Shown: positions 27,542 to 36,245 of the stretch, piece after piece | Layout of the letters: each line of letters starts with the position of its first letter | How positions within the stretch are numbered: the first letter of the stretch is position 1 | Assembly: GCF_900626095.1 (NCBI RefSeq) | Contig: NZ_UYZZ01000013.1 | Coordinates: forward strand, 1-56,038 | Direction of reading: 5' to 3' | DNA length: 56,038 nt | Origin: Clostridium rectalis | Lineage (GTDB): Bacteria > Bacillota > Clostridia > Clostridiales > Clostridiaceae | Position numbers and translations under genes: made by a program | The notes under the pieces: model-generated | Database searches by the model: none | Seen by the model: the letters and a program-made list of their open reading frames with translations, nothing else | Told to the model about the DNA's origin: nothing

Positions 27542-27571
27542 CACTGGCAGTAATATTTATTTCTGCCAGTG
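27542..27571 (-). terminator. Hairpin directly after tnaA
   Basis: CACTGGCAG (27542-27550) and CTGCCAGTG (27563-27571) pair perfectly just past the tnaA stop. The U-tract is interrupted, so termination may be partial and allow read-through to the transporter. Confidence 0.65.
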
Positions 27572-27584
27572 ATTTTTATTTATA

Positions 27585-28967
27585 CTATTTTATTGGTTCT
27601 AAACTTGCTTGGAAGTGACGAAGTATTGGTGGTTCCCAAGTTATTTTATACCCTTTAACAGTATCTGCTTTTTCCTTTATTGAGATTAAAGCATCAGCCA
27701 TAATATCAATATGAGCTTGAGTGTAAACTCTACGTGCAATAGCAAGTCTTGTAAATTCAAAATTTGCTTCAAGTTGTTTTCCAGTATCAGGATCATTACC
27801 TAACATAAATGAACCAATATCACAAGTACGTATACCAGCTTCTTTATAAAGTTCTATTGCTAGTGCGTGTCCTGGGAATTCATAGTATGGAATATGAGGT
27901 AACATGCTTTTAGCATCTACAAACACACCATGTCCGCCTACTGGTGCTTGATAAGCAACTCCAGCCTCATCAAGGCGTGCTGCAAGATATTCCATCTGTC
28001 CTGCCCTATATTTTAAGTAATCTTCATCTATTCCTTCATAAAGTCCTATAGCTAAACTTTCTAGGTCACGACCGGATAGTCCTCCGTAGGTAATAAACCC
28101 TTCAAAGGATATTGTACGACCTTTACAAAGTGAGAATAAGTTTTCATCTTCTTTAATTCCGATTAATCCACCCATATTTACAATAGCATCTTTTTTAGCA
28201 CTCATAGTAAACATATCTGCATAACTAAATATTTCTTTAATTATTTCTTTTACAGACTTATTTTCATATCCGGGCTCACGTCTTTTTATAAAGTATGCGT
28301 TTTCTGCAAAACGTGCTGCATCTATACAAAGTTTAATATTATGTTTTTTACAAATTTCAGAGGTTTCTTTCATATTTGCAATTGATACAGGCTGGCCACC
28401 AGCAGAGTTATTAGTTATAGTCATAACTACAACACCGATTTTATCTGCTCCATATTTTTCTATTAATTTTTGTAGTCTTTCTGTATCCATATTTCCTTTA
28501 AAAGGTACTCTTAAGGATGGATCAGCAGCTTCTGGAACAACACAATCAATTGCTCTTGCACCACTTAACTCAACATGGGCTCTAGTGGTATCAAAGTGCA
28601 TATTTGATATAGAATATTTTCCTTCTCCTAATAGTAGCTGAAAAAGAACTTTTTCTGCGGCACGTCCTTGATGTACAGGTTGGGCATATTTATATCCAAA
28701 TATATCTTTTACTGCATCTAATAATTTATAGTAGCTTTTTCCACCAGCATAAGCTTCATCACCTTTTATTACACCAGCCCATTGATCTTCACTCATAGCA
28801 TTTGTTCCACTGTCTGTTAATAAATCAATGTATACATCTTCTGCTCTAAGATTAAAAGGATTATATTTTGCTTCTGCAATTCTAGCTTCTCTTTCCTCTC
28901 TAGTTAGCATTTTAATAGGTTCAACCATCTTAATTCTAAATGGTTCAGCTACATATTTAACTTTCAT
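27585..28967 (-). CDS. tnaA: Tryptophanase (L-tryptophan indole-lyase)
   Basis: This is a protein of 460 residues, a PLP enzyme cleaving tryptophan to indole, pyruvate and ammonia. Family motifs are [17 protein letters not shown], the Asp-Ala-Ala-Arg-Phe-Ala-Glu-Asn stretch and MSAKKDA with the PLP lysine. It is tryptophanase rather than tyrosine phenol-lyase. The tyrosine-enzyme arginine (in RSMERG) is replaced (RTCDIGSF). The substrate-side Thr of MYFTTT is Asp (MHFDTT). The C-terminal stretch [15 protein letters not shown] is TnaA-like. The start has a G6 ribosome site. It is divergent from a YheO-type regulator. No tnaC-like Trp leader peptide was found upstream. Confidence 0.9.
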   Translation of the reverse strand: MKVKYVAEPFRIKMVEPIKMLTREEREARIAEAKYNPFNLRAEDVYIDLLTDSGTNAMSEDQWAGVIKGDEAYAGGKSYYKLLDAVKDIFGYKYAQPVHQGRAAEKVLFQLLLGEGKYSISNMHFDTTRAHVELSGARAIDCVVPEAADPSLRVPFKGNMDTERLQKLIEKYGADKIGVVVMTITNNSAGGQPVSIANMKETSEICKKHNIKLCIDAARFAENAYFIKRREPGYENKSVKEIIKEIFSYADMFTMSAKKDAIVNMGGLIGIKEDENLFSLCKGRTISFEGFITYGGLSGRDLESLAIGLYEGIDEDYLKYRAGQMEYLAARLDEAGVAYQAPVGGHGVFVDAKSMLPHIPYYEFPGHALAIELYKEAGIRTCDIGSFMLGNDPDTGKQLEANFEFTRLAIARRVYTQAHIDIMADALISIKEKADTVKGYKITWEPPILRHFQASLEPIK

Positions 28968-29397
28968 AATAAAACCCCCCGTTTTTATATTTATTTAATT
29001 TTAAATGTTTTAAACAAAATAGGTAATTTAAAATTTGTGTGTAAGTTATTTGTGAATTTATTTTATAGAAAATATAGAAGCATTATTTGAATTGTAAATG
29101 TTTACCATGGTTTAACTATATCACTGTTATAATTTTTAGTCAATATGATAAAAAATTTTAATTGTAAATAAAAGCTAAATAAATAAAAAACGTTTACAAA
29201 GCTAAATTTACCTATATAAATGGGATTATACAGGTAAATATTAGAAAAACATGATAATTATAAAAATAATTTATTATCATATTAATAAGTTTTCCTTATA
29301 TTGTAATAAACTTATTTTCATGATATTCTATGTTATATAGATAAAAAATAATAGATTATGTAAATAATACATGGGGTACAAAAAGGTGGTGTATATA
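28968..29397. promoter_or_regulatory. Divergent control region between tnaA and its probable regulator
   Basis: This is a 430-bp spacer with several dyads: GTAAATGTTTAC at 29094-29105 (perfect apart from the central TG), a half-match AACGTTTAC near 29190, and ATTTACCT (29206-29213) facing AGGTAAAT (29232-29239). These are candidate sites for the divergent YheO-type regulator or a catabolite regulator. Promoters were not resolved with confidence. Confidence 0.5.
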
Positions 29398-30081
29398 ATG
29401 CAGGAACACAAACTAAATAAATATATTAAACTGGTTGAGTTTTTAGGAAAAGTTTTAGGGCCAGATTATGAAGTGGTATTACATGATTTAAAAAATAAAA
29501 CTTCATCTATTATAGCAATAGCAAATAACCACATCAGTGGTAGAAGTGTTGGTGAACCTTTAACGGATATTGAGTTTAATGCTATAGCAATGAGTAATTA
29601 TAAAAATAGTGATTATCTAATAAATTTTGATGCTGCATCTAAAACAAAGAATGTTTTAAGATCCTCTACTATGTTTATAAAAGATGAAACAAAAGAGCTT
29701 ATTGGCATGCTTTGTATAAATTTTGATGATAGTAGATATAGGACTTTAAGTGAAGAAGTTTTACAACTTTGCCATCCTAATGAGTTGATTATGGAAAATA
29801 GTATATACGAATCTGTTAATTCAATTTTAAATGATTCACAAGAAAATTTTTCTGAATCCATAGGAGAGGTTACAGAAAGTGTTTTATCTGAAACATTGCA
29901 GGGAAATATTCCAGTAGATAGATTAACACAAGAAGAGAGAATAAATATTGTGGATATTTTAAATCAAAAAGGAATATTTATGCTAAAGGGTGCAGTTAGT
30001 GAGGTGGCAAATAAACTAAAGTGCTCTGAGCCAACTATTTATCGTTATTTAAGTATGTTAAATAAGGACAAACATAATTAG
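29398..30081 (+). CDS. YheO/DauR-type transcriptional regulator (PAS-like and HTH)
   Basis: This is a protein of 227 residues. Residues about 1-115 match the YheO-like PAS domain (FLGKVLGPDYEVVLHDL, then SIIAIANNHISGR). The C-terminal 60 residues form a helix-turn-helix (KGAVSEVANKLKCSEPTIYRYLS) of the HTH_22/DauR type. Relatives sense small ligands such as amino acids. The ATG at 29398 was chosen (AAAGGTGG upstream) over one nine codons earlier that lacks a ribosome site. Divergence from tnaA suggests it controls tryptophan use. Confidence 0.82.
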   Translation: MQEHKLNKYIKLVEFLGKVLGPDYEVVLHDLKNKTSSIIAIANNHISGRSVGEPLTDIEFNAIAMSNYKNSDYLINFDAASKTKNVLRSSTMFIKDETKELIGMLCINFDDSRYRTLSEEVLQLCHPNELIMENSIYESVNSILNDSQENFSESIGEVTESVLSETLQGNIPVDRLTQEERINIVDILNQKGIFMLKGAVSEVANKLKCSEPTIYRYLSMLNKDKHN

Positions 30082-30149
30082 TTTTATAAACAGGTTTTTT
30101 TACTTAAGATAAGCTTATGATGAGAATTGATAAGTTTTACTTTTAAGAC

Positions 30150-30186
30150 GTGGCTATGATTTATAAGGGAATGTAGCCACTTTTTA
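30150..30186 (+). terminator. Rho-independent terminator after the YheO-type regulator
   Basis: GTGGCTA (30150-30156) and TAGCCAC (30174-30180) form the stem, followed by T5. The transcript of the regulator ends here. Confidence 0.85.
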
Positions 30187-30472
30187 TTTAAATAAAGTTA
30201 AAGTAAAAATTATTTTAGGATTTTCTACTAAGAAAGTCCTTTTTAAATTTACAATAGAAAATAATAAAGTCTTTCAATAGTATTAGTACATTAAAAATTG
30301 TAAAAAAGGAGGAAAACAATGCATGTTAGCGGATCATTAATAAATGAATTTATAAGCACAGTAGTTAATATAGTAGCGTTTACAGTTATTCCACTGATAT
30401 TTTATTTAGCAAAAGAAAAAACATTTATTGGGTTTATTCATTCATTGGGTATATATAAAGTTGAAAAAATAA
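30185..30472 (+). repeat. Direct repeat copy A (288 bp) bracketing the peptide-transporter module
   Basis: This is nearly identical to 34154-34441 at a constant offset of 3969 bp, with about two substitutions. It contains the promoter region, ribosome site (AAGGAGG) and first 51 codons of the CPBP-protease gene. Identity begins right after the upstream terminator and stops abruptly at 30472. Confidence 0.95.
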
Positions 30473-30477
30473 TTTAA
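30319..30477 (+). pseudogene. Truncated duplicate of the CPBP protease gene start
   Basis: The first 51 codons are the same as the intact gene at 34288 (MHVSGSLINEFISTV), then two foreign codons and a stop. It retains a full ribosome site, so a 52-residue membrane peptide could still be made, but the catalytic motifs (EExxxR, FxxxH) are absent. Confidence 0.88.
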
Positions 30478-30544
30478 TGCATGTTATTAATATATTATAA
30501 AAATCACAATAGTATATGTTAAAATGACTATTTAAGTAAAGAAT

Positions 30545-30574
30545 TTGAAAAATCACAAAATATTATGATACAAT
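30545..30574 (+). promoter_or_regulatory. Probable promoter of the secreted-peptide gene
   Basis: TTGAAA (30545-30550), an 18-bp spacer and TACAAT (30569-30574) lie 54 bp before the peptide start. AAAAATCACAA occurs twice, near 30499 and 30549, and may be a regulator site. Confidence 0.55.
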
Positions 30575-30627
30575 TAACAATATAGAGGTTTATATTAGGT
30601 TGAAATTTATAGGAGGGGTATGAGGAT

Positions 30628-31032
30628 ATGAATCTTAAAAAAATAGCTTTATGTACCATTATGACAATAGGTATAGGTTCAATTACAGTAATGGCAACGG
30701 CAGATAGTAAAGGAGATACTTTTAAACTAAACAAAACAACAGTTAAAGGGTATGAACAAATGGATAGTTCCGGTAAGGGTTATGCAAGCACTACAATTAA
30801 GAAATATTCAAAAGGATATGAAGAGGGTAAGCCAACTGTAGGAGCTAATCTTTACAATATATCAGGAAATGTTTTAGATTTTGCTTATAGCCAAGGAGTA
30901 GCAGGTAAAGGTAAAACAGTGTATACAAGATGGTTATCTGATCCAAGTAATGCTACCGGAATATCATCTAATCATTCTACTCATTATAAAATAGATACAA
31001 CTAAATCATTGCCTTATTTAAGCAGACCTTAA
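30628..31032 (+). CDS. Secreted peptide or small protein, possible bacteriocin-like substrate of the adjacent transporter
   Basis: This is a protein of 134 residues. It has a signal peptide (NLKKIALCTIMTIGIGSITV, cleavage near VMATA-DS) and a mature part of about 109 residues rich in Gly, Lys, Tyr, Ser and Thr, with no Cys. A short motif recurs (TTVKGYEQ, TTIKKYSKGYEE). The ribosome site AGGAGGGG is strong. A strong terminator follows at once, before three transporter genes. That arrangement is typical of bacteriocins and other highly expressed export substrates (lactococcin-972-like systems pair a Sec-type peptide with an FtsX-type ABC module). I do not recognise the family, so the function is inferred from context only. 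Confidence 0.6.
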   Translation: MNLKKIALCTIMTIGIGSITVMATADSKGDTFKLNKTTVKGYEQMDSSGKGYASTTIKKYSKGYEEGKPTVGANLYNISGNVLDFAYSQGVAGKGKTVYTRWLSDPSNATGISSNHSTHYKIDTTKSLPYLSRP

Positions 31033-31044
31033 ATTAATATTTAA

Positions 31045-31083
31045 AAAACAGTTGAAAATACTTAAAGTGTTTTCAACTGTTTT
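31045..31083 (+). terminator. Terminator between the secreted peptide and its transporter genes
   Basis: AAAACAGTTGAAAA (31045-31058) and TTTTCAACTGTTTT (31070-31083) are perfect 14-bp arms. Partial read-through would give much more peptide mRNA than transporter mRNA. Confidence 0.9.
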
Positions 31084-31097
31084 ATTAGGGGGATTTT

Positions 31098-32189
31098 ATG
31101 TATAGGTTTCAGGAGATTTTATATAAACCATTTTCTACATTTATTATAGTATTAAGTTTTGTAGTTGGTATATGTTCTTTTCAGTTTTGTATACTGCTTT
31201 TTAACACAAATTATAATTATTATTCTAAGTCTAAAAATTTAATTAAAAATACAAATACAATGAGTATTAAAACCAATAATAAAACTGTAGATGAAATAAT
31301 AGATTTTCTAGATAACTGTAATATGAATCTTGGATATATATTGGATGATAGTTATGAGTATCAAAATAATAGTCAGATGGTGAAAATATTAGGATTAAAT
31401 AAGTATTATGATTTATATAAGATTATTTCTTTAGATGAAGGAAGAATGTTTTCTAATGATGATATAAATAATAATAGGAATGTAGCTATTATAGGAAATG
31501 AATTAAATCATATTACATATATGAAAAAAAACAAAAAATATTTGCAAATCCATAATAAAGAATTTGAAGTTATAGGAGTATTTGATAAAAAGAATATAAC
31601 CTCATTTTGCTTTTCTGTATTTATTCCTGTTAAAGCAATACCGGATAATTTAAAGACTAAACCTGTAAATGAATGTAAAGTTTATTTTAATAAGAAACAA
31701 AATTTACATAGTTTGTATAAAGATCTTCAATTGAAGGATAAAAATTTTAAGCTAACTCAATATTATGATAAAGAATTATCTTTTAAAAATGTGTTGAAAA
31801 ATTCGTATTATCAAAATAAAAATGAGTTTAAATATATAATTATTGCTCTTTTAATTAGCTTTATCAATTTAATTACCTTTTCATTTATATGGACAACAGA
31901 TATAAAAAAAGATTTATTAATAAAAATTATATTTGGGGCAACAAAACAGCACATTATAAAATTAATAACATTTCAAATACTGATAATATCTTTTATAGGA
32001 TGGGCTATAGCATCTTTAATAAGTTATTTTAGTATTGGATTTTTAGATAATTATTTTAATACAAAATTATTATTTAATACAATAAATTTTGTATTTAGTA
32101 TAGGATTTACGACTTTAATGATATTGTTGTCTTTATCTATAGTATTAATAAATGTTTTTAATAGTAATTTAAGTGAAGGAATAAGGTAG
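31098..32189 (+). CDS. FtsX-type ABC permease 1 of the peptide module
   Basis: This is a protein of 363 residues. It has one N-terminal transmembrane helix (about 14-36), an extracytoplasmic MacB_PCD-like domain with the conserved RMFSNDDINNNRNVAIIGNEL stretch, and three C-terminal helices with the cytoplasmic loop KKDLLIKIIFGATKQHI. The start has GGGGG upstream. It is followed 7 bp later by a second permease and then by an ATPase, so a heterodimeric transporter is likely. It is Lys/Asn-rich and slightly more AT-rich than the MacB gene at 11874. It has the same plan as the gene at 53764. Confidence 0.8.
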   Translation: MYRFQEILYKPFSTFIIVLSFVVGICSFQFCILLFNTNYNYYSKSKNLIKNTNTMSIKTNNKTVDEIIDFLDNCNMNLGYILDDSYEYQNNSQMVKILGLNKYYDLYKIISLDEGRMFSNDDINNNRNVAIIGNELNHITYMKKNKKYLQIHNKEFEVIGVFDKKNITSFCFSVFIPVKAIPDNLKTKPVNECKVYFNKKQNLHSLYKDLQLKDKNFKLTQYYDKELSFKNVLKNSYYQNKNEFKYIIIALLISFINLITFSFIWTTDIKKDLLIKIIFGATKQHIIKLITFQILIISFIGWAIASLISYFSIGFLDNYFNTKLLFNTINFVFSIGFTTLMILLSLSIVLINVFNSNLSEGIR

Positions 32190-32196
32190 GAGTTAT

Positions 32197-33438
32197 ATGG
32201 AATTATTAAATTTAAGTATCACTAATATAAAAAAAAGAAGAGCAATATATATTTTAATATTATTACAAATGACATTTTATATTTATACTGTTATGAGTTT
32301 TTTTAATTTATATGAATTTAGAAATGAATTTATTAAAAAGTTAGATACTAGCATAACCTCTGAGGGTAGATACTACTTCTTACCATATCAAAGTGAATTT
32401 TATGTTGATGAAGAACAGAGTAAAGAAGATAAATTAGAGTTATTGAACTTTATTAAAAGTGACCACAGAGTATTAGGCATTGGAAGTTTTAGAACGGTAC
32501 TATTGCCTTCCTATAATATAAATAATTTTGATAAAATATTTGAAAGTTTTAAAGTTGAAAATTTCCAAAATAACAATGGAAATGTAATTTTACTTAAAAT
32601 TGATTATGACTATTTTAAGCTTATGAATCTATCTTGTGTAAAGGGTAATATTTTTAAAAAAGAAGATTTTTATAATGATAATGTTATTTATCCCATTATA
32701 GTAGGGCATAATTTTAAGAAATATTATAACTTAGGTGATGAATTACATATTGATGAAAATTTAAAATACAAAATCATAGGATTTCTTCCCAAAGATTACA
32801 CGGTATATCTAAGTTCTACAGTGATGAATATGGAGAATGCAAATTCTATAATTATATGTCCAGAGGATATACAATTAAAAGATAATGCAGGTATTTTGAA
32901 GGAAAAATTTTTTGGTGGAATACAGTTTGTATTTAGGAATAATGTTGATTATGAAAAATCAATTAATGACTTTTATAAAAAAAGTAATGAGCTTAATATA
33001 AAAATTAATTTTATAAAATTTAAGGATAATGTCCATCATTTTTATAATGCACTAGAACCAACAATAAAAATAGAATTATTTAAGGTTATAGTTTTTTTTA
33101 TATTAACCTTAGTGGGAGTAATATCTTTACTACTTTATTTGTTAAACATAAGAAAAAAAGAATTTGGAGTGTTAATTTGCACTGGAATAAAATTGGGAAA
33201 GTTATTATTTTTAATTTTATGTGAATGGTTTATTTTAATATTAATTTCTTATTTTATATCATGTGTATTGTTTATAAATTTTGAAACCTCATTAAATGGA
33301 TGGTTCAAATATACGTACGGAATGCATAATTTAGGAATTACTTTTATTGTAACAGTGTTAATATTTGCAATAGCATCTATTATACCTATCAGAAAAATAT
33401 TAAAGGTACAACCTAGAGATCTTATAGGGGGAATTTAA
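32197..33438 (+). CDS. FtsX-type ABC permease 2 of the peptide module
   Basis: This is a protein of 413 residues with a transmembrane helix near 15-37, a large outer domain and three C-terminal helices. The FtsX loop is RKKEFGVLICTGIKLGKLLF. It is likely the partner of the preceding permease and lies 2 bp before the ATPase gene. It is comparable with the truncated gene at 54896 (loop RTKEYGIRFALGSS). It could serve peptide export or immunity against the peptide. Confidence 0.8.
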   Translation: MELLNLSITNIKKRRAIYILILLQMTFYIYTVMSFFNLYEFRNEFIKKLDTSITSEGRYYFLPYQSEFYVDEEQSKEDKLELLNFIKSDHRVLGIGSFRTVLLPSYNINNFDKIFESFKVENFQNNNGNVILLKIDYDYFKLMNLSCVKGNIFKKEDFYNDNVIYPIIVGHNFKKYYNLGDELHIDENLKYKIIGFLPKDYTVYLSSTVMNMENANSIIICPEDIQLKDNAGILKEKFFGGIQFVFRNNVDYEKSINDFYKKSNELNIKINFIKFKDNVHHFYNALEPTIKIELFKVIVFFILTLVGVISLLLYLLNIRKKEFGVLICTGIKLGKLLFLILCEWFILILISYFISCVLFINFETSLNGWFKYTYGMHNLGITFIVTVLIFAIASIIPIRKILKVQPRDLIGGI

Positions 33439-33440
33439 TA

Positions 33441-34109
33441 ATGGGAGTATTAAAACTTAATAACGTAACAAAAATCTATGGGGAAAAGGATACAACTGTA
33501 TATGGGTTAAATAATATAAATTTAGATATATTTGAAGGAGATATGGTTTCAATAATGGGACCTTCCGGTTGTGGCAAAAGTACCTTATTAAATATTCTAG
33601 GCTGCATAGATTCCCCAACTCATGGAGAATATCTAATTTATGACAAGAAAATATCCTTTAAAAACTTTAACAACCTTGCTAAAATTCGTAATGAAAAAAT
33701 AGCTTGTATATTTCAAAATTTTGCTTTAATAAAAGAACTATCAGTAATTGATAATATTACAATACCACTTAATTTTCGTAAAATCTCTGCTAATATAAGA
33801 AAAGAAATAGCTTTAAAATATTTAAAAAAATTAGATATGGAACAATTTTATAACATAAAAGTAAAAAATCTTTCAGGTGGACAACAACAAAGAGTTGCTA
33901 TTGCAAGAGCTTTAGCACAAGAAACCAATATTTTATTAGCAGATGAACCTACAGGGTCTTTAGATAGTAATAATGCAAAAAATATCATGGGGATTTTGAG
34001 AAAATTAAATTCAGAGGGAAAAACTATAATAATAGCTACTCATGACAATCTAGTTTCTTCTTTTTGCAATAAAAAATTAGTTATGAGGGATGGAAGGTTC
34101 ATATTTTAA
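33441..34109 (+). CDS. MacB/LolD-type ABC ATPase of the peptide module
   Basis: This is a protein of 222 residues. Motifs are Walker A GPSGCGKST, Q-loop FQNFALI, signature [14 protein letters not shown], Walker B ILLADEPTGSLD and H-loop ATHD. It is intact and of normal length. It powers the two permeases encoded immediately upstream. It is the last gene inside the repeat-bracketed segment; the second direct repeat begins 45 bp later. The 57-residue span after Walker A is typical of the FtsE/LolD group, which also serves bacitracin-type resistance and bacteriocin immunity systems. Confidence 0.9.
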   Translation: MGVLKLNNVTKIYGEKDTTVYGLNNINLDIFEGDMVSIMGPSGCGKSTLLNILGCIDSPTHGEYLIYDKKISFKNFNNLAKIRNEKIACIFQNFALIKELSVIDNITIPLNFRKISANIRKEIALKYLKKLDMEQFYNIKVKNLSGGQQQRVAIARALAQETNILLADEPTGSLDSNNAKNIMGILRKLNSEGKTIIIATHDNLVSSFCNKKLVMRDGRFIF

Positions 34110-34153
34110 ATTTTAAATAAAATGATTTATAAAGAGTAAGCTTTTTAAAATTC

Positions 34154-34441
34154 TATTTAAATAAAGTGAAAGTAAAAATTATTTTAGGATTTTCTACTAA
34201 GAAAGTCCTTTTTTAATTTACAATAGAAAATAATAAAGTCTTTCAATAGTATTAGTACATTAAAAATTGTAAAAAAGGAGGAAAACAATGCATGTTAGCG
34301 GATCATTAATAAATGAATTTATAAGCACAGTAGTTAATATAGTAGCGTTTACAGTTATTCCACTGATATTTTATTTAGCAAAAGAAAAAACATTTATTGG
34401 GTTTATTCATTCATTGGGTATATATAAAGTTGAAAAAATAA
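34154..34441 (+). repeat. Direct repeat copy B (288 bp)
   Basis: This matches copy A at 30185-30472. This copy continues into the intact CPBP gene, so it is the one joined to the complete downstream sequence. Confidence 0.95.
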
Positions 34442-34899
34442 ATTTTTTAAAGGTAGTGTTTATCATAACTTTGGTATATTTAATAACATTAGCAGCAAAT
34501 TTAATTATCATATTAACAGGAAATAGTGGACGAAACTCTGTAGATATGCTTGAATATAAGCCTTTGGTGTTATTTTTATACCTTTTATTATACGGTATAA
34601 AAACTGGGGTAGCTGAGGAGATTTTTTTTAGAGGATTTATTGCAAAGAAGTTCATAAATAAATTGGGATTTTTTAAGGGGAATATTCTTCAGGCAATTGC
34701 TTTTGCAAGTCCTCATTTTGTTATAAGAGGTACTGCGTCTAAAGTGGATATAATCTTTAGAATCATAAATGCTTTTTTGTTAGGATATGTATTTGGATAT
34801 ATTACTTATAAAAAGTGTCAGGGAAGTATTATTCCCTGTATAATTTCTCATATTTTTATTAATATGCTTTCAAGTTTTATATTATTAATAGTTATATAA
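34288..34899 (+). CDS. CPBP-family intramembrane metalloprotease (CAAX/bacteriocin-processing type)
   Basis: This is a protein of 203 residues with about six transmembrane helices. Catalytic motifs are EExxxR in AEEIFFRGF (about 109-117) and FxxxH in FASPHF, plus a later HIFIN. The family includes the CAAX protease Rce1 and bacterial members linked to bacteriocin maturation or immunity (Abi/CPBP). Its place next to a secreted peptide and transporter suggests processing or self-protection, but its 5' end was duplicated during the rearrangement, so it may have been there first. The start follows AAAGGAGG. Confidence 0.82.
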   Translation: MHVSGSLINEFISTVVNIVAFTVIPLIFYLAKEKTFIGFIHSLGIYKVEKINFLKVVFIITLVYLITLAANLIIILTGNSGRNSVDMLEYKPLVLFLYLLLYGIKTGVAEEIFFRGFIAKKFINKLGFFKGNILQAIAFASPHFVIRGTASKVDIIFRIINAFLLGYVFGYITYKKCQGSIIPCIISHIFINMLSSFILLIVI

Positions 34900-35129
34900 G
34901 ATATAAATATAAGTATAATAGATAAAATATTTAGGTGGTTTTACCCGAGATTGTAATAAGCAATTGCTTGGAGAAAGTAAAGTACAAGCATTAAAAGGTA
35001 TGGGATAGAGCATATAAACAGTAAAGAGTTTTTTAAACAAAATAATGAATCCTTTAAAAATGTGGTGATAGTTATTTATGCTTTCATTTAATTTTGTAAT
35101 GAAAATAGTATACTTTTAGAGCTAAGTTA
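34900..35129. other. Spacer before the BtrH-like gene
   Basis: No terminator was recognised after the CPBP gene. The sequence is AT-rich without a supportable gene. Confidence 0.35.
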
Positions 35130-35160
35130 TTGACTCTAGTATTAGGTGAGAGTTTAAAAT
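35130..35160 (+). promoter_or_regulatory. MerR-type promoter of the BtrH-like gene
   Basis: TTGACT (35130-35135) and TAAAAT (35155-35160) are separated by 19 bp. The spacer carries the inverted repeat ACTCT (35133-35137) and AGAGT (35149-35153). A 19-bp spacer with a dyad in it is the hallmark of MerR-family control, and the dyad resembles drug-sensor operators of the BmrR type. An alternative -10 (TTTAAA, 35153-35158) would give an ordinary 17-bp spacer. Confidence 0.55.
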
Positions 35161-35192
35161 CTAATTAATATAATGTGAAAGGAAGATTAATT

Positions 35193-36245
35193 ATGAAGAT
35201 TTTAAATTTGCCTCACAGAGTTGTTGATTATTTATGTCCTGTTAATGGTCTATGTGATATTTATCAGTGGAAAACTGGGAAAAGGATACCAGAGGAGCTC
35301 ATACATTATTCTTCAACAGGGTTTATGTTAATGTCTGAAAAAAATATGAATCCACCGAAAAGGATATTCTTATCAAGTTGTGGTATTGGTAAGGCACAAT
35401 ATGATATTTGGAAGGATTTAATGGGGTATACCGTTATTGCAGATGAAGGAAAAGAGTTTAAAGGTACTATAGAAAAAGTAAAAGAGCTCATAGATAAAGA
35501 CATTCCGGTAATTATATTTGGATTAGATATGTATTATTTAGAGTATTTAGAAAAATTTTATCATAAGATCCATATTCCAGGTCATGTAATTTTAATGGTT
35601 GGGTATGACGAAAATTATATTTATGTTTATGATAATTCAAGAATGGGTACTAACAAAGTATCCTATGAGAATTTAAAGTTAGCATGGGAGAAAGGTTATA
35701 TTGGCATCAGCAAAAAAAATGCATACTTTGGAATCAATTTTACTAATATAAATTGGGATAGGAAAAATATTCTAAATACTGCTTTTGAAAATAATGCAAG
35801 TGGTTATCTTAATTCTAATGTGAGTTTTATGGGATTGGGTGGATTTGAAAAGTTTATTAAAGAATTTGAAACATGGAATACAGTATTTAATAAGGAAACA
35901 TTAAGGAAAATATATATACACTTAATTACTTATACTGGCAGTATACTTCCGGGTCTTCCAAAAGAGTTAGATGAAAATAATGGTGAAATCGGAAATAATC
36001 CCCATAGGGCTAGTAGAGATAGATTTGCAAAAGCATTACTAGAAAATTGTGATGAGTTAGGGGATGAAAATTGGAAAGTTGCATCAAAATTATATGAGAA
36101 AAGTGGGATAATTATAGAGAAAATCATTAAAGGATTAACTGAGGATATTATTTTAAATTCTTATAATAATATAAATAAATATATAAAACTATTTACAAAA
36201 CTAAAGTCTGTGGAAGAGAGAGCCCAGAGATGTTTTTTAAAATAA
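35193..36245 (+). CDS. BtrH_N/DUF4872-type protein (papain-like acyltransferase or hydrolase fold)
   Basis: This is a protein of 350 residues, cytoplasmic, without a signal peptide. The first 190 residues match the BtrH N-terminal domain: an early Cys (C15), a GHVILMVGYD stretch with candidate His, and VYDNS with candidate Asp/Asn. The rest resembles DUF4872. BtrH is an acyltransferase in butirosin synthesis; other members act in peptide or lipid modification, and the substrate here is unknown. The ATG at 35193 was chosen (AAAGGAAG upstream); a GTG six codons earlier is less likely. It stands alone behind a MerR-type promoter. Confidence 0.65.
   Translation: MKILNLPHRVVDYLCPVNGLCDIYQWKTGKRIPEELIHYSSTGFMLMSEKNMNPPKRIFLSSCGIGKAQYDIWKDLMGYTVIADEGKEFKGTIEKVKELIDKDIPVIIFGLDMYYLEYLEKFYHKIHIPGHVILMVGYDENYIYVYDNSRMGTNKVSYENLKLAWEKGYIGISKKNAYFGINFTNINWDRKNILNTAFENNASGYLNSNVSFMGLGGFEKFIKEFETWNTVFNKETLRKIYIHLITYTGSILPGLPKELDENNGEIGNNPHRASRDRFAKALLENCDELGDENWKVASKLYEKSGIIIEKIIKGLTEDIILNSYNNINKYIKLFTKLKSVEERAQRCFLK

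Noticed and set aside
27585-28967. Tyrosine phenol-lyase instead of tryptophanase
   Set aside because: The arginine and threonine that define the tyrosine enzyme are replaced by tryptophanase-type residues, and the C-terminal GSF-LG-DP-TGKQL stretch is TnaA-like.
29050-29115. Possible tnaC-like leader peptide upstream of tnaA
   Set aside because: The short minus-strand frames there have no ribosome site and no Trp codon at a useful place.
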